Of a stretch of 64,000 nt of DNA, positions 24,269 to 32,884 are shown piece by piece. The notes below the pieces were generated by a model. That model did no database searches and had not been told where the DNA came from. It saw only the letters and a program-made list of their open reading frames with translations. Position numbers and translations under genes: made by a program. The stretch covers positions 372,001 to 436,000 of the forward strand of contig NZ_AXAY01000003.1 in NCBI RefSeq assembly GCF_000473045.1. The letters run 5' to 3'. The stretch's first letter is position 1. Every line of letters starts with the position of its first letter. Origin of the DNA: Bradyrhizobium sp. WSM3983 (lineage in GTDB: Bacteria; Pseudomonadota; Alphaproteobacteria; Rhizobiales; Xanthobacteraceae).

Positions 24269-24601
24269 ATGGAAAGGCAAACCGGGCCCGTGAAAAAGCC
24301 TGTTCACAACCCTCGCGAAGTCGCTGAAATCGTTGCGATTCAGGCGTTGTCCTTTGTGGCTGGCGACCCTGAAAGGCTGGGCCTGTTCCTGGCTGAGACA
24401 GGGGTCGGCCCGGAGACGCTCCGGAACGCCGCCTCGGACCCCCATTTCCTGCTCAGCGTGCTCGATTTCGTGCTGCGCGATGACGACACTGTGAAGGCCT
24501 TTGCCAAGGCCTCGGAACTGCATCCGACCAACGTTGCCGCAGCGCGGCAGGTGCTGGGCGATGCGCTCGGCGACCGGACCTGGGAGCGCGACGTGCCGTG
24601 A
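24269..24601 (+). CDS. DUF3572 family protein
   Basis: 110 residues from ATG 24269; a GTG at 24290 would also keep the whole conserved part, which begins NPREVAEIVAIQALSFVAGD. The family motif region LGLFLAETGVGPETLRNAA is followed by a helical end, FLLSVLDFVLRDDDTVKAF. Soluble, function unknown. It overlaps dinB by four bases, so the two are translationally coupled. The pairing of this small protein with dinB next to divK is common in related alphaproteobacteria and hints at a role with the polymerase, unproven. Confidence 0.85.
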   Translation: MERQTGPVKKPVHNPREVAEIVAIQALSFVAGDPERLGLFLAETGVGPETLRNAASDPHFLLSVLDFVLRDDDTVKAFAKASELHPTNVAAARQVLGDALGDRTWERDVP

Positions 24602-25887
24602 GCGCGCCCGATCCGGCCGGGCCCCGCTGCTTCTGCCGGGATTGTCTGGCCGATCTGGATATGGCCGTGCGACGCTGCTCCGCCTGCGGCTCCCCTCGCC
24701 TCATCCGTCACCGCGCGCTCGCGCGCCTGACCATCGCCCATATCGACTGCGACGCCTTCTATGCGACGGTCGAGAAGCGCGACAATCCTGATATCGCCGA
24801 CAAGCCCGTCATCATCGGCGGGGGCAAGCGCGGGGTGGTGTCGGCCGCCTGCTACATCGCGCGCACCTATGGCGTGCGCTCGGCTATGCCGATGTATAGG
24901 GCGTTGGAAGCTTGTCCGCATGCGACCGTGATCGGGCCGGACATGGCGAAGTATGTCCGCGTCGGCCGCGAGGTGCGCCAGGCCATGCAGGCGCTGACGC
25001 CACTGGTCGAGCCGCTTTCGATTGACGAGGCCTTTCTCGATCTCTCCGGCACCGAGCGGGTGCACGGCATGATCCCGGCAAAGGTGCTGGCGCGCTTTGC
25101 CCGCGACGTCGAGCGCGACGTCGGCATCTCCGTCTCGGTCGGGCTCTCCTGCAACAAGTTTTTGGCCAAAATCGCCTCCGATCTCGACAAGCCGCGCGGC
25201 TTTGCCGCGCTCGATCAGGAGGAAGCGCGTTTGATGCTGGCTTCGAGGCCGGTGGGCTTCATCTTCGGCGTCGGACCTGCGACGCAGGAGCGCCTCATGC
25301 AGCGCGGCTTCCGCAGCATCGCCGACCTGCAAAAGGCCGACGAGATCGAGCTGATGCGGCAATTTCCGAGTGACGGCCGCAGGCTGTGGCGGCTCGCGCG
25401 TGGTATCGACGACCGCCGCGTCGAGGCCGACCGCGGCGCCAAGACGATTTCGAGCGAAACCACGTTCGAAACCGACATCCACGATTTCGCGTCGCTGGAA
25501 AAGATCCTGTGGCGGTTGTGCGAGAAGACGTCGTCGCGGCTCAAAAGCAGCGAGCTGGCCGGCTCGACCGTGACGCTGAAGCTGAAGACCGCCGATTTCC
25601 GTCAGCGCACGCGCTCGCAGTCGATCGCGGCGCCGACGCAGCTCGCCGCAAAAATCTTTTCGATCTGCCGCGAGATGCTGGCCAAGGAAATCGACGGCAC
25701 CGCCTTCCGCCTGATGGGCGCGGGCGTCAGCGCGCTGCGCGACGGCTCCCCCGCCGACGACACCGACATGCTCGACCGCCGCGCCGCGCATGCCGAGCGT
25801 GCAGTGGACAGCCTGCGCAAGAAGTTCGGCAGCGCCGCCGTCATTCGAGGCATCGCATATGACGGGCCGGAGAAAGCGCAGGAATGA
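24598..25887 (+). CDS. dinB: DNA polymerase IV with N-terminal zinc-finger extension
   Basis: 429-residue Y-family polymerase for translesion synthesis. Catalytic carboxylates lie in IAHIDCDAFYATVEK and LSIDEAFLDLSG, the steric-gate region in YATVE, and thumb helix-hairpin-helix elements in VGLSCNKFLAKIASDLDKP and GVGPATQERL. About 45 residues precede the polymerase core and carry CxxC at 13-16 and CxxC at 27-30, a probable zinc ribbon absent from E. coli DinB. GTG start overlaps the DUF3572 stop. The last residues lack an obvious QLxLF-type clamp motif. Confidence 0.93.
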   Translation: MSAPDPAGPRCFCRDCLADLDMAVRRCSACGSPRLIRHRALARLTIAHIDCDAFYATVEKRDNPDIADKPVIIGGGKRGVVSAACYIARTYGVRSAMPMYRALEACPHATVIGPDMAKYVRVGREVRQAMQALTPLVEPLSIDEAFLDLSGTERVHGMIPAKVLARFARDVERDVGISVSVGLSCNKFLAKIASDLDKPRGFAALDQEEARLMLASRPVGFIFGVGPATQERLMQRGFRSIADLQKADEIELMRQFPSDGRRLWRLARGIDDRRVEADRGAKTISSETTFETDIHDFASLEKILWRLCEKTSSRLKSSELAGSTVTLKLKTADFRQRTRSQSIAAPTQLAAKIFSICREMLAKEIDGTAFRLMGAGVSALRDGSPADDTDMLDRRAAHAERAVDSLRKKFGSAAVIRGIAYDGPEKAQE

Positions 25888-25921
25888 TGGCCGCCGAACG
25901 CGATCTTGCTGCGCTACTGGA

Positions 25922-26676
25922 ATTACGGTGACAGTGCACTAAATTGACACCGGCCGGTTTTGCGGGCATGATGCGGCATGGCTCGTCTTGCTCGTGTTGT
26001 CATTCCCGGTCATCCCCACCATGTCACCCAGCGCGGCAACGGTGGCGCCCGCACGTTCTTCGAGGACGGCGACTATGCGCTGTATCGCGATCTGCTGGCG
26101 ACCAATTGCAAGGCCGCCGGGGTCGAGGTGTGGGCCTGGTGCCTGATGCCCAACCACGTCCACCTCATTCTCGTGCCGTCGGATCCCGACGGGCTGCGCC
26201 ACGCGCTTGCGCGGGTTCACCGCAGCTATGCCGGGACCATCCAGGCGCGGCGCAAGCGCACCGGTCATTTCTGGCAAGGCCGTTTCGGTGCCGTTGTGAT
26301 GGACGAGCAGCATCTTGCGGCGGCGCTGCGCTACGTCTCGCTCAATCCGGTGCGGGCGCGCCTGGTAAAGCGTGCGCAGGATTGGCGCTGGTCGAGCACG
26401 CGCGCGCATCTGCGCGGCAAGGACGACGGCCTGACCGCACTGGCGCCGATCCGCGATCGTTTTCCGGAGTTCGGCGATTTGCTGGCAACCGAACCGGAAG
26501 CCGATCTGTTCGATGCACTGCGCTCCGCGGAGAGCATCGGCCGCCCGCTCGGAGACAACCGCTTTCTCGCCCGTATCGAGCGCCAGACCGGACGCGTCCT
26601 CAAGCCAGCCAAGCGCGGGCCGAAACCATCGGAGCAGGAAGAATGATTCTCGTATTAAGTGCACTGTCACCGTAAT
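25922..26676. mobile_element. RAYT-type element with 19-bp inverted ends
   Basis: Perfect 19-bp inverted repeats (25922-25940 and 26658-26676; outer half ATTACGGTGA, inner half CAGTGCACT) bracket one transposase gene with 37 and 11 bp to spare. AAT follows or precedes each end, so symmetry runs a little further. It lies after dinB and does not disrupt a recognisable gene. Confidence 0.8.
25978..26646 (+). CDS. REP-associated tyrosine transposase (RAYT, Y1-type)
   Basis: 222-residue HUH single-strand endonuclease. N-terminal block PHHVTQRGNGG, the metal-binding HUH motif in WCLMPNHVHLI, and HFWQGRFGAVVM, then LRYVSLNPVRARLV, all standard for the TnpA-REP/RAYT group. The nucleophilic Tyr is probably in the helix around HRSYAGTIQ. 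Such proteins act on palindromic REP sequences; here the gene is enclosed by a matching inverted pair. Intact frame, no frameshift seen. Confidence 0.93.
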   Translation: MARLARVVIPGHPHHVTQRGNGGARTFFEDGDYALYRDLLATNCKAAGVEVWAWCLMPNHVHLILVPSDPDGLRHALARVHRSYAGTIQARRKRTGHFWQGRFGAVVMDEQHLAAALRYVSLNPVRARLVKRAQDWRWSSTRAHLRGKDDGLTALAPIRDRFPEFGDLLATEPEADLFDALRSAESIGRPLGDNRFLARIERQTGRVLKPAKRGPKPSEQEE

Positions 26677-26726
26677 AAGGGGGCGAAACGATTCAGCGCA
26701 CTGAAGCTGTTACCGTCCATAGTTAA

Positions 26727-27104
26727 CTAGAAATCTTCAACCGTCATGTCATCCCGCCCTCTAATCAATCCCCTGGGATGCCCTTCACTTGGCTCGACAA
26801 AAATTTGCTTCCCATCAGAAAACCTTACTGTGATTGTCTCATTCCAAATCACAGCCTCAACTGTCTTTCCAACTAGCCCCCACAAGATCTCCAAATTCCC
26901 AATTCCCTCCTTGGGAAGGAACTTTGCCGAGGTCCCGTCCGGAAGTGATACTGCAAATGGAGCATCGATCTGCAGCTCAGATTTCACGAAAATGAAAGAC
27001 AAGTTGTATGGGCGAAGTGAAACTTCGACAAGTTCGTCACCCACAATCGGGTCAGCATCTTCTCGTTTGGTCATGGCTTTGTTGTTGTAAGTTCCGGACA
27101 GCAT
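26727..27104 (-). CDS. Hypothetical protein, possibly DUF6188-like
   Basis: 125 residues from ATG 27104 (ATG 27074 gives 115; neither has a good ribosome site). Predicted beta-rich: LRPYNLSFIFVKSELQIDAP, then a strand pair VIWNETITVRFSDGKQIFVE with a GHPRGLIRGRDD tail. The two-strand pattern with a DG turn resembles DUF6188 proteins, some of which act as immunity-type or small stress proteins, but this is recollection only. Markedly AT-rich against its surroundings, it sits next to a mobile element, suggesting recent acquisition. Confidence 0.55.
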   Translation of the reverse strand: MLSGTYNNKAMTKREDADPIVGDELVEVSLRPYNLSFIFVKSELQIDAPFAVSLPDGTSAKFLPKEGIGNLEILWGLVGKTVEAVIWNETITVRFSDGKQIFVEPSEGHPRGLIRGRDDMTVEDF

Positions 27105-27668
27105 TACGATGGACTGCACCCGTAAGTGAGACACGCTAATTGCGGTGCCGGACCCGGACCATCGCCTCAATTGCCGGCCTCGCAATCACGAAGTATCTGG
27201 TTCAGCATGAAATGAGGATCGCTCGTTCGTCGAATCCAAAAGGCCGAGACGTCCTGCGTCGCGGCGACTGGCTGGTGCTGCTTTCGAAAATCCCACCATG
27301 GCATATTGGCACTGTTTTGCCCGACGCGTCAAACAGAATTCGTAAAATACGAAATACCGGCCGGGCCTTGAACTGCAATTCCTGAGCGATTTCTGAGCGT
27401 TGGCCAATTGGCCCTGTCCGTCGTTGTTTGCGAAGACCGGCCCCTGCCGCAATTGCCACGTTCCCTGCCCCCCTTGCTGCCGATTTGTTCGACGCGGCAA
27501 TAGCTTGACCGATTGGGAATTGTGCCGTCCTGCAACCGCATTTCTACTGTGCATGGGGTTGTTTTTCGCTTTTTGCAGAAGCGTGGGCCGGCGCTCCTCA
27601 GCAAGGAGGGAGCGCCGTCAGCGCATCGCTTCGCCCTTCCTCAGCTTGAGGCCGCCCGGGCTGCACAA
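27105..27668. other. Gene-free stretch beside the mobile element
   Basis: 564 bp of mixed composition. Open frames exist on both strands but none has a ribosome site, a recognisable domain or the codon bias of the neighbours. I see no strong terminator or palindrome. It may be a residue of an acquired segment together with the gene at 26727. Confidence 0.5.
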
Positions 27669-28070
27669 TCAATCCGCGACCGCAATCGCCTCGATCTCGA
27701 TCAGCCACTCCGGCGCGGCAAGCGCGGAGACGCCGACGAGGGTCGAGGCCGGCGGCTCCATGCCTGCGAAGAAGACCGAGCGGGCCTTGCCGATGATCGG
27801 GCGCAGCTCCGGCTTGTACCCGACGACGAAGGTCGTGATCTTCACGATGTTCGCGTAACTCGCGCCAGCCGCCTTCAACGCATGGCCGAGATTCTGCATC
27901 ACCTGCGTGGTCTGCGCGGCGAGGTCGCCTTCGCCGACGATCCGCCCCTCCTCATCCACCGACACCTGGCCGGAGATGTAGATCGTGCGCGCGCCGGAGG
28001 CGGTGACAACGTGTGAATATGCGGGATTGTGGTGCAGGCCGCTGGGGCGGAGATGGTCGAGCTTGGGCAT
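27669..28070 (-). CDS. RidA family protein
   Basis: 133-residue member of the YjgF/RidA family of trimeric imine or enamine deaminases. Core elements: YSHVVTASGARTIYISGQVSVD, AQTTQVMQNLGHALKAAGASY and LVGVSALAAPEWLIEIEAIAV. The arginine that RidA uses for its carboxylate substrate (in the ...RS or GAR.. region before the last strand) is not clearly in place, so this may belong to an Rid1-7 subgroup without the classical activity. ATG 28070 has GGGGAG upstream. It stands alone, 73 bp downstream of the EipB-like gene. Confidence 0.88.
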   Translation of the reverse strand: MPKLDHLRPSGLHHNPAYSHVVTASGARTIYISGQVSVDEEGRIVGEGDLAAQTTQVMQNLGHALKAAGASYANIVKITTFVVGYKPELRPIIGKARSVFFAGMEPPASTLVGVSALAAPEWLIEIEAIAVAD

Positions 28071-28143
28071 GGGCGGGCTCCCCGAAGTTTGTGATTGAGG
28101 GAGAGCGTAGCCGGAGACGGCGTTGAGGGCTAGCCTTGCGCAC

Positions 28144-28989
28144 TCAATTGCAGGGCTTGCTGTCCTTGACGTCGAACTTGCCCATCGCACCGGAGATGAC
28201 AAAGTCGTTGTAGTCGAGCACGAGCTGGCGGGAGACCCCATTCTCGTAGAGCTCAAACGACATCGCATAGACTGGCGTCTGCTCGCCTTCCTTCTGCTGG
28301 ACGTCGCGGTCGAAGTAACTGACGGTCACCGGCCAGCGCTTCAGCGATTTCATGTGCTCGTCCGCCGTCGACGGATCGGGCGAGGCGGTGCGCTCGGCGG
28401 GGATCGGCTGACCGATCACGGTCAGCGTGTTGTAGACCTTCTGGCCATCGTCGGATCCGTCATAGACGGAGAGCTCCAGGAGCGATTTGCCGTCCCTGGC
28501 CGCCGCAATGATGTGCTGGATCTGCTCGGTCGGAAACACGATCTTGCCGTCGAGGGTGAAATTCTTCGGCGCCGGCAATTTGAGCTTGACGTTGATGTGG
28601 TCGCCGTCACGTTCCGCCGAGCCGTCGACCAGGCCGGCCTCGGTCTCGTTCATCCGCGTTTCGATCTTGAAGCGGTAGCTTTTCCCTGTGGCGTCCTCCC
28701 AGGAATTGGAGCGGAGATCGCTGAGCGTGACCTTGCCCTCGCCGCTGTCGAGCTCGGAGACCTGGCGGAATTCGGACGTGTAGCCTTCGCAGCTGCTGCC
28801 GGCGAAATTGTAGAGGATGCGGCCCCGCGCGCTGCTGATGGAATTGGAGCGCGATTTGACCAGGCTCAGATCATAGAGCGCCTGGTGCGCGAGGAACGGA
28901 CCGTTCGCGGCATGCGCGCCGGCACCGGCGCCGACAGCGGCCGCCGCGAGCGCCATCACACCCAGTGAAGTCCGGAAAAGGTGCACCAT
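28144..28989 (-). CDS. EipB-type periplasmic envelope protein (DUF1849)
   Basis: 281 residues with a signal peptide (Ala/Gly-rich, cleavage after AHAAN, near 28). The mature domain has ALYDLSLVKSRSNSISSARG, YNFAGSSCEGYTSEFRQ and a terminal Cys in SKPCN; the two Cys match the conserved disulfide of Brucella EipB, a beta-spiral protein needed for cell-envelope integrity. Length is as expected for the family. Monocistronic between two RidA genes. Family call is strong; the physiological role is taken from Brucella. Confidence 0.9.
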   Translation of the reverse strand: MVHLFRTSLGVMALAAAAVGAGAGAHAANGPFLAHQALYDLSLVKSRSNSISSARGRILYNFAGSSCEGYTSEFRQVSELDSGEGKVTLSDLRSNSWEDATGKSYRFKIETRMNETEAGLVDGSAERDGDHINVKLKLPAPKNFTLDGKIVFPTEQIQHIIAAARDGKSLLELSVYDGSDDGQKVYNTLTVIGQPIPAERTASPDPSTADEHMKSLKRWPVTVSYFDRDVQQKEGEQTPVYAMSFELYENGVSRQLVLDYNDFVISGAMGKFDVKDSKPCN

Positions 28990-29242
28990 GTCTGTTCCCT
29001 GAGGACGCGCAGATTCGACACTTTAATGACCGTTCCATTGCGTCGCAACTGCGGCGGTTTCACGTAAAGTTGCGCCTCTCCGTTGAACCTGCTGTCGTGC
29101 CTCAGGAAAATGCAGTCAGCCCGCGCATCCTGCCGCCCTATCGGCTTGCTTGCATGTGGCGGCATGATGGGCGAAACAGGGCGCACCCGGCCGTCACCAG
29201 ACGCGCCGGAGCGGATGAGTTTTCAGACATCGAGGTCGAGAC

Positions 29243-29710
29243 ATGGCGGGCACGGTCGAGCAGAAACTGGCGGAACAGGGCATCAAGCTGCACGAGGCCC
29301 CCACTCCCGTCGCCAATTACGTCCCGTTCGTACGTACCGGCAATCTGCTGTTCGTCTCCGGCCAGGTCTGCTTCGATCCCGCTGGCAAGCTGATCGCCAA
29401 GGGCAAGCTCGGCGCCGGCGTCTCGATCGAGGAAGGTGCTGCGGCCGCGCGCGGCTGCGCCGTCAACCTGCTCGCACAGGTCAAGGCGGCGCTTGGCGAC
29501 CTCGACAAGGTTGTGCGCGTGGTGCGCCTCGGCGGCTTCATCAACTCGGCACCGGACTTCCTGGACGGGCCGAAGGTTCTCAACGGCGCCTCCGACCTGA
29601 TGGTCGCGGCCTTCGGTGACAAGGGCCGCCATGCCCGCACCACCGTCGGTGTCGCCTCGCTGCCCGCGGATGCGGCGGTCGAGGTCGAAGGCGTGTTCGA
29701 GGTCGCCTGA
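29243..29710 (+). CDS. RidA family protein (longer subgroup)
   Basis: 155 residues. YVPFVRTGNLLFVSGQVCFD, AAARGCAVNLLAQVKAALGDLDKVVRVVRLGGF and ARTTVGVASLPADAAVEVEGV fit the RidA fold. The Arg in HARTTVGV sits where catalytic RidA has its substrate Arg. This longer subgroup is widespread in Rhizobiales. It precedes the phosphodiesterase gene by 10 bp and probably shares its transcript. It is distinct from the RidA at 27669 (different length and motif details). Confidence 0.9.
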   Translation: MAGTVEQKLAEQGIKLHEAPTPVANYVPFVRTGNLLFVSGQVCFDPAGKLIAKGKLGAGVSIEEGAAAARGCAVNLLAQVKAALGDLDKVVRVVRLGGFINSAPDFLDGPKVLNGASDLMVAAFGDKGRHARTTVGVASLPADAAVEVEGVFEVA

Positions 29711-29720
29711 GACCGGCATC

Positions 29721-30467
29721 GTGCGAGCTCCGGATTGGCTGACAGCGCGGCCGGTCGCCCATCGCGGCCTGCATGACATTTCGCGCGGCATCGTCGAGAA
29801 CATGCCGGGCGCGGTGCAGGCTGCGATCGCCGGCAATTTCTCGATCGAGGTCGACATCCAGCTCTCGGCTGACGGCGAGGCCATGGTGCATCACGACCAT
29901 GCGCTCGGCCGCCTCACCGAGGCCACCGGCCCGGTGGTCGCGAAAACCGCAGCCGAGCTGAAAGCCGTCAAATTCAAGGATACGCATGAGCGGATGATGT
30001 CGCTCAGTGACCTCTGCGCCATGGTCGCCGGCCGCGTGCCGCTGGTGATCGAGGTGAAGAGCCATTTTGACGGCGACCGCAAGCTGATGAAGCGGATGGC
30101 CGAGGTGTTGGCATCGTATCAGGGGCAAGCGGTCGGCATGTCCTTCGATCCCGACCAGGTGGTGGCGCTGCGCGAGTTGCTGCCCTCTCGCCCGCGCGGC
30201 ATCGTTGCACAGCGGACCTACGAGGATGAATATTGGGCCTACCTGACCGAGGCGCAACGCGACAGCATGCTGTACCTGCGTCACGGCTTCCAGACACAGC
30301 CCCACTTCGTTGCCTTCAAGGTCGATCACCTGCCGGCGCCGGCTCCCTGGGTCGCCCGCAACGTCTTCGGCTGCGCCCTGCTCGGCTGGACCGTGCGCAC
30401 ACCGGAGCAGCAGACACGGGTTAGGGAATATGCCGATCAGATGATCTTTGAGGGGTTCGTGCCGTAA
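29721..30467 (+). CDS. Glycerophosphodiester phosphodiesterase
   Basis: 248 residues, cytoplasmic form without a signal peptide. The GDPD active-site blocks are present: VAHRGLHD (catalytic His), IEVDIQLSADGEAMVHHDHALGR (Glu, Asp and the second His) and VIEVKSHF. It hydrolyses glycerophosphodiesters from phospholipid turnover to glycerol-3-phosphate and an alcohol. GTG 29721 is preferred; the frame open to 29616 runs inside the RidA gene. Spacing of 10 bp suggests one transcript with RidA and perhaps with the GNAT gene that follows. Confidence 0.93.
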   Translation: MRAPDWLTARPVAHRGLHDISRGIVENMPGAVQAAIAGNFSIEVDIQLSADGEAMVHHDHALGRLTEATGPVVAKTAAELKAVKFKDTHERMMSLSDLCAMVAGRVPLVIEVKSHFDGDRKLMKRMAEVLASYQGQAVGMSFDPDQVVALRELLPSRPRGIVAQRTYEDEYWAYLTEAQRDSMLYLRHGFQTQPHFVAFKVDHLPAPAPWVARNVFGCALLGWTVRTPEQQTRVREYADQMIFEGFVP

Positions 30468-30522
30468 AGCTTGATGTTCCCCACCCTTGAAGTCACTGCT
30501 GCAATGCACGATCTTTGGCGCA

Positions 30523-31764
30523 ATGGCATCACCCGAAATCACGCTCGAAGCCGTACCGTCGATTGGCGAAGTTTCGCCGGAGGATTGGGACGCCTGCGCC
30601 AATCCTGGCAAAGCCTGCAATGGGCATGGCGCGGGAACCTCATCCGGGCTCCCAGGCGATTCTCTCGGCCTCTCAAAACCCGCCTATAACCCGTTCGTCT
30701 CGCACGCGTTTCTCTCCGCCGTTGAGAAATCGGGTTCAGCCACGATCCGCACTGGCTGGGGACCGCGGCATCTGGTGGCCAAGATCGACGGCCGTGTCGC
30801 CGGCGTCGTGCCCTGCTATCTGAAATCGCATAGCCAAGGCGAATACGTCTTCGACCGCGGCTGGGCCGACGCCTATGAGCGCGCCGGCGGACGCTACTAC
30901 CCGAAGCTACTGGTCTCTGTTCCCTTCACGCCGGCGACGGGGCCGCGGCTCCTGGTCCGCGACGGCGTCGACCGCGAGCGGATCACCGAGGCACTGGCGA
31001 GCGGCCTGGTGGCGCTGTGCGGTGTCAGCAAGGCCTCCTCGGTGCACGTCACCTTCGCCCGCGAGGCCGAGTGGAAGCTGCTCGCCCGGCACGGCTTCCT
31101 TCAGCGTACTGACCAGCAGTTCCACTGGCACAACGAAGGCTTTTCGAGTTTCGACGATTTCCTGGCGACGCTGAACTCGCGCCACCGCAAATCGATCAAG
31201 CGGGAGCGGCGCGATGCCCTCGGCGCCGGCATCACCATCCACTGGCTCACAGGAAAAGACATCACCGAGGACGCCTGGGACGCATTCTTCGAATTCTACA
31301 TGGAGACCGGTTCGCGCAAATGGGGTCGTCCCTATCTCACGCGCGAATTCTTCTCGCTGATCGGCGAGACTATGAGCGATGACGTGCTGCTGGTGATGGC
31401 CCGCCGCAACGACCGCTGGATCGCAGGCGCAATCAACTTCATCGGCTCGGACACGCTGTTCGGCCGCAACTGGGGTGCGGTCGAGCATCATCCCTTCCTG
31501 CATTTCGAAGTCTGTTACTATCAGGCGATCGATTTTGCGATCAAACGTGGCCTCGCGAATGTCGAGGCCGGTGCGCAGGGTGAGCACAAGATCGCGCGCG
31601 GCTACCTGCCGCGGACCACCCACTCCGCCCATTTCATCGCGGATCCCGGCCTGCGCCGCGCCATCGACGATTATCTCAAGCGCGAGCGCGCCTATGTCGC
31701 TGAGGCCGGGCGCGAGCTGGCCGAGCTCGGCCCGTTCCGGAAAGGCATCGACGAGGCGCCTTGA
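30523..31764 (+). CDS. FemAB/GNAT-like acyltransferase (DUF482)
   Basis: 413 residues, cytoplasmic, of the PF04339 (DUF482) family: two linked GNAT-like folds. Diagnostic stretches are YNPFVSHAFLSAVEKSG, GVVPCYLKSHSQGEYVFD, FLATLNSRHRKSIKRERR and HHPFLHFEVCYYQAIDFAI with VEAGAQGEHKIARGY near the end. Related proteins are called peptidoglycan-biosynthesis or GNAT acyltransferases, but no substrate is established. ATG 30523; an upstream TTG at 30487 is in frame but unneeded. It follows the phosphodiesterase gene by 55 bp. Confidence 0.85.
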   Translation: MASPEITLEAVPSIGEVSPEDWDACANPGKACNGHGAGTSSGLPGDSLGLSKPAYNPFVSHAFLSAVEKSGSATIRTGWGPRHLVAKIDGRVAGVVPCYLKSHSQGEYVFDRGWADAYERAGGRYYPKLLVSVPFTPATGPRLLVRDGVDRERITEALASGLVALCGVSKASSVHVTFAREAEWKLLARHGFLQRTDQQFHWHNEGFSSFDDFLATLNSRHRKSIKRERRDALGAGITIHWLTGKDITEDAWDAFFEFYMETGSRKWGRPYLTREFFSLIGETMSDDVLLVMARRNDRWIAGAINFIGSDTLFGRNWGAVEHHPFLHFEVCYYQAIDFAIKRGLANVEAGAQGEHKIARGYLPRTTHSAHFIADPGLRRAIDDYLKRERAYVAEAGRELAELGPFRKGIDEAP

Positions 31765-31825
31765 CGATTTGCCGTCGCTGGTGACAGTAAGCGCGAAATT
31801 TCGAGGGAGCCGCCGAGGAGCTGCC

Positions 31826-32251
31826 ATGACCGCCTATGACCCCAACAACATCTTCGCAAAGATCCTGCGCGGCGAACTGCCCTGCCACAAGGTCTACGAG
31901 GACGAACACGTGTTCGCCTTCCTCGACATCATGCCGCGGGTATCAGGCCACACGCTGGTGATCCCGAAGACCCCGGCCCGCAACATCCTCGACATCAAGC
32001 CCGACGACTACGCCCACGTCGCCCGCGGCACGCACAAGATCGCAGCTGCCGCGATGAGCGCGTTCAAGGCCGATGGCATCACCGTGCAGCAGTTCAATGA
32101 GCCCGCCGGCGGACAGGTGGTGTTTCATCTCCACATGCACGTGATGCCCCGCCACGACGGCGTCGCGATGCTACCGCCTGCGAGCCGCAAGGAAGACGTC
32201 AAGGTGCTGGAAGAGAATGCGACGAAGCTGATCGCGGCGTTGAATAGCTGA
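31826..32251 (+). CDS. HIT-family nucleotide-binding hydrolase
   Basis: 141 residues. Starts NNIFAKILRGELPCHKVYED, and carries HVFAFLDIMPRVSGHTLVIPK, then the active HxHxH as HLHMHVMPRHDG. HINT/HinT-type enzymes split adenylylated amines and similar nucleotides. ATG 31826 with GAGGAG upstream. It follows the DUF482 gene by 61 bp in the same direction. A palindromic repeat directly after the stop codon may end the transcript. Confidence 0.95.
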   Translation: MTAYDPNNIFAKILRGELPCHKVYEDEHVFAFLDIMPRVSGHTLVIPKTPARNILDIKPDDYAHVARGTHKIAAAAMSAFKADGITVQQFNEPAGGQVVFHLHMHVMPRHDGVAMLPPASRKEDVKVLEENATKLIAALNS

Positions 32252-32252
32252 T

Positions 32253-32359
32253 CGTCATTCCGGGGCGACGCGTAGCGTCGAGCCCGGAATCCATTTCACC
32301 ACCGTCTCTGACGCTTGATGGATGCCGGGCTCGTGCCTGCGGCACGCCCCGGAATGACG
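32253..32359. repeat. GTCATTCCGGGGCG-type intergenic repeat
   Basis: Perfect 15-bp inverted ends CGTCATTCCGGGGCG (32253-32267) and complement (32345-32359). The inner pair GAGCCCGGAATCCAT/ATGGATGCCGGGCTC is nearly complementary. It fills the whole gap between convergent genes (HIT and TrmO). A 38-bp variant lies at 14088-14125. Confidence 0.85.
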
Positions 32360-32361
32360 GT

Positions 32362-32853
32362 CTACTCCGTCTGAAAATCCCCGGCTTGCGGCGCGGCCAG
32401 CGGGGTGAACTCGCAACGATCGGGCTTGATATCGATCAGCGGCGTGTTGTCGAGGCAGTCGAGGCCGCGTACCAGGATCGCATTTCCCTCGATGCCGACG
32501 AGCTTCACGATCGAAGTGCCGATCGGATTGGGCCGGACCGGCGAGCGCAGCGAAAACGTGCCGCGGGTCTTTTCGTTGTTCTTCGGGCTTTGCAAGACGA
32601 TGTCGCGGCGCGACTTGTCAAGCCAGTAGAGCACTTCGAGATTGCTGTAGAAATCGACGCCCTTGATGGCGGGCACGAAGGGCTCGAAGATCTCGAGCCG
32701 GCACACCGGGCCGTCGGCGCGGCCCTGCCGTGGCGTCTCCAGCCGCGAGGTCCAGGGGGTGCGGATACGACCGATGAAGACAAGGCCGGCATCCTCCGTC
32801 GACGGCAGCTCGATGGCGACCTCGCCCTCGCGGAGTTCGTTCTCGCGAACCAT
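32362..32853 (-). CDS. trmO: tRNA t6A37 methyltransferase TrmO (TsaA family)
   Basis: 163 residues of the UPF0066/TsaA beta-barrel family, which methylates t6A37 in tRNA-Thr using S-adenosylmethionine. Motifs: FIGRIRTPWTSR near the start, GVDFYSNLEVLYWLDKSRRDIV and SPVRPNPIGTSIVKL, the SAM-binding core. Shorter than E. coli TrmO because the C-terminal domain is absent, as in many alphaproteobacterial members. The start at 32853 has AAGGAAC before it. The family fits TrmO; target and specificity are inferred. Confidence 0.88.
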   Translation of the reverse strand: MVRENELREGEVAIELPSTEDAGLVFIGRIRTPWTSRLETPRQGRADGPVCRLEIFEPFVPAIKGVDFYSNLEVLYWLDKSRRDIVLQSPKNNEKTRGTFSLRSPVRPNPIGTSIVKLVGIEGNAILVRGLDCLDNTPLIDIKPDRCEFTPLAAPQAGDFQTE

Positions 32854-32884
32854 ATTTCCAGTTCCTTGGCTATTCGCGAGGGTT

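Noticed and set aside
27186..27554. 122-codon minus-strand frame beside the RAYT element
   Set aside because: Overlapping alternative frames, no ribosome site and no domain; left as gene-free.
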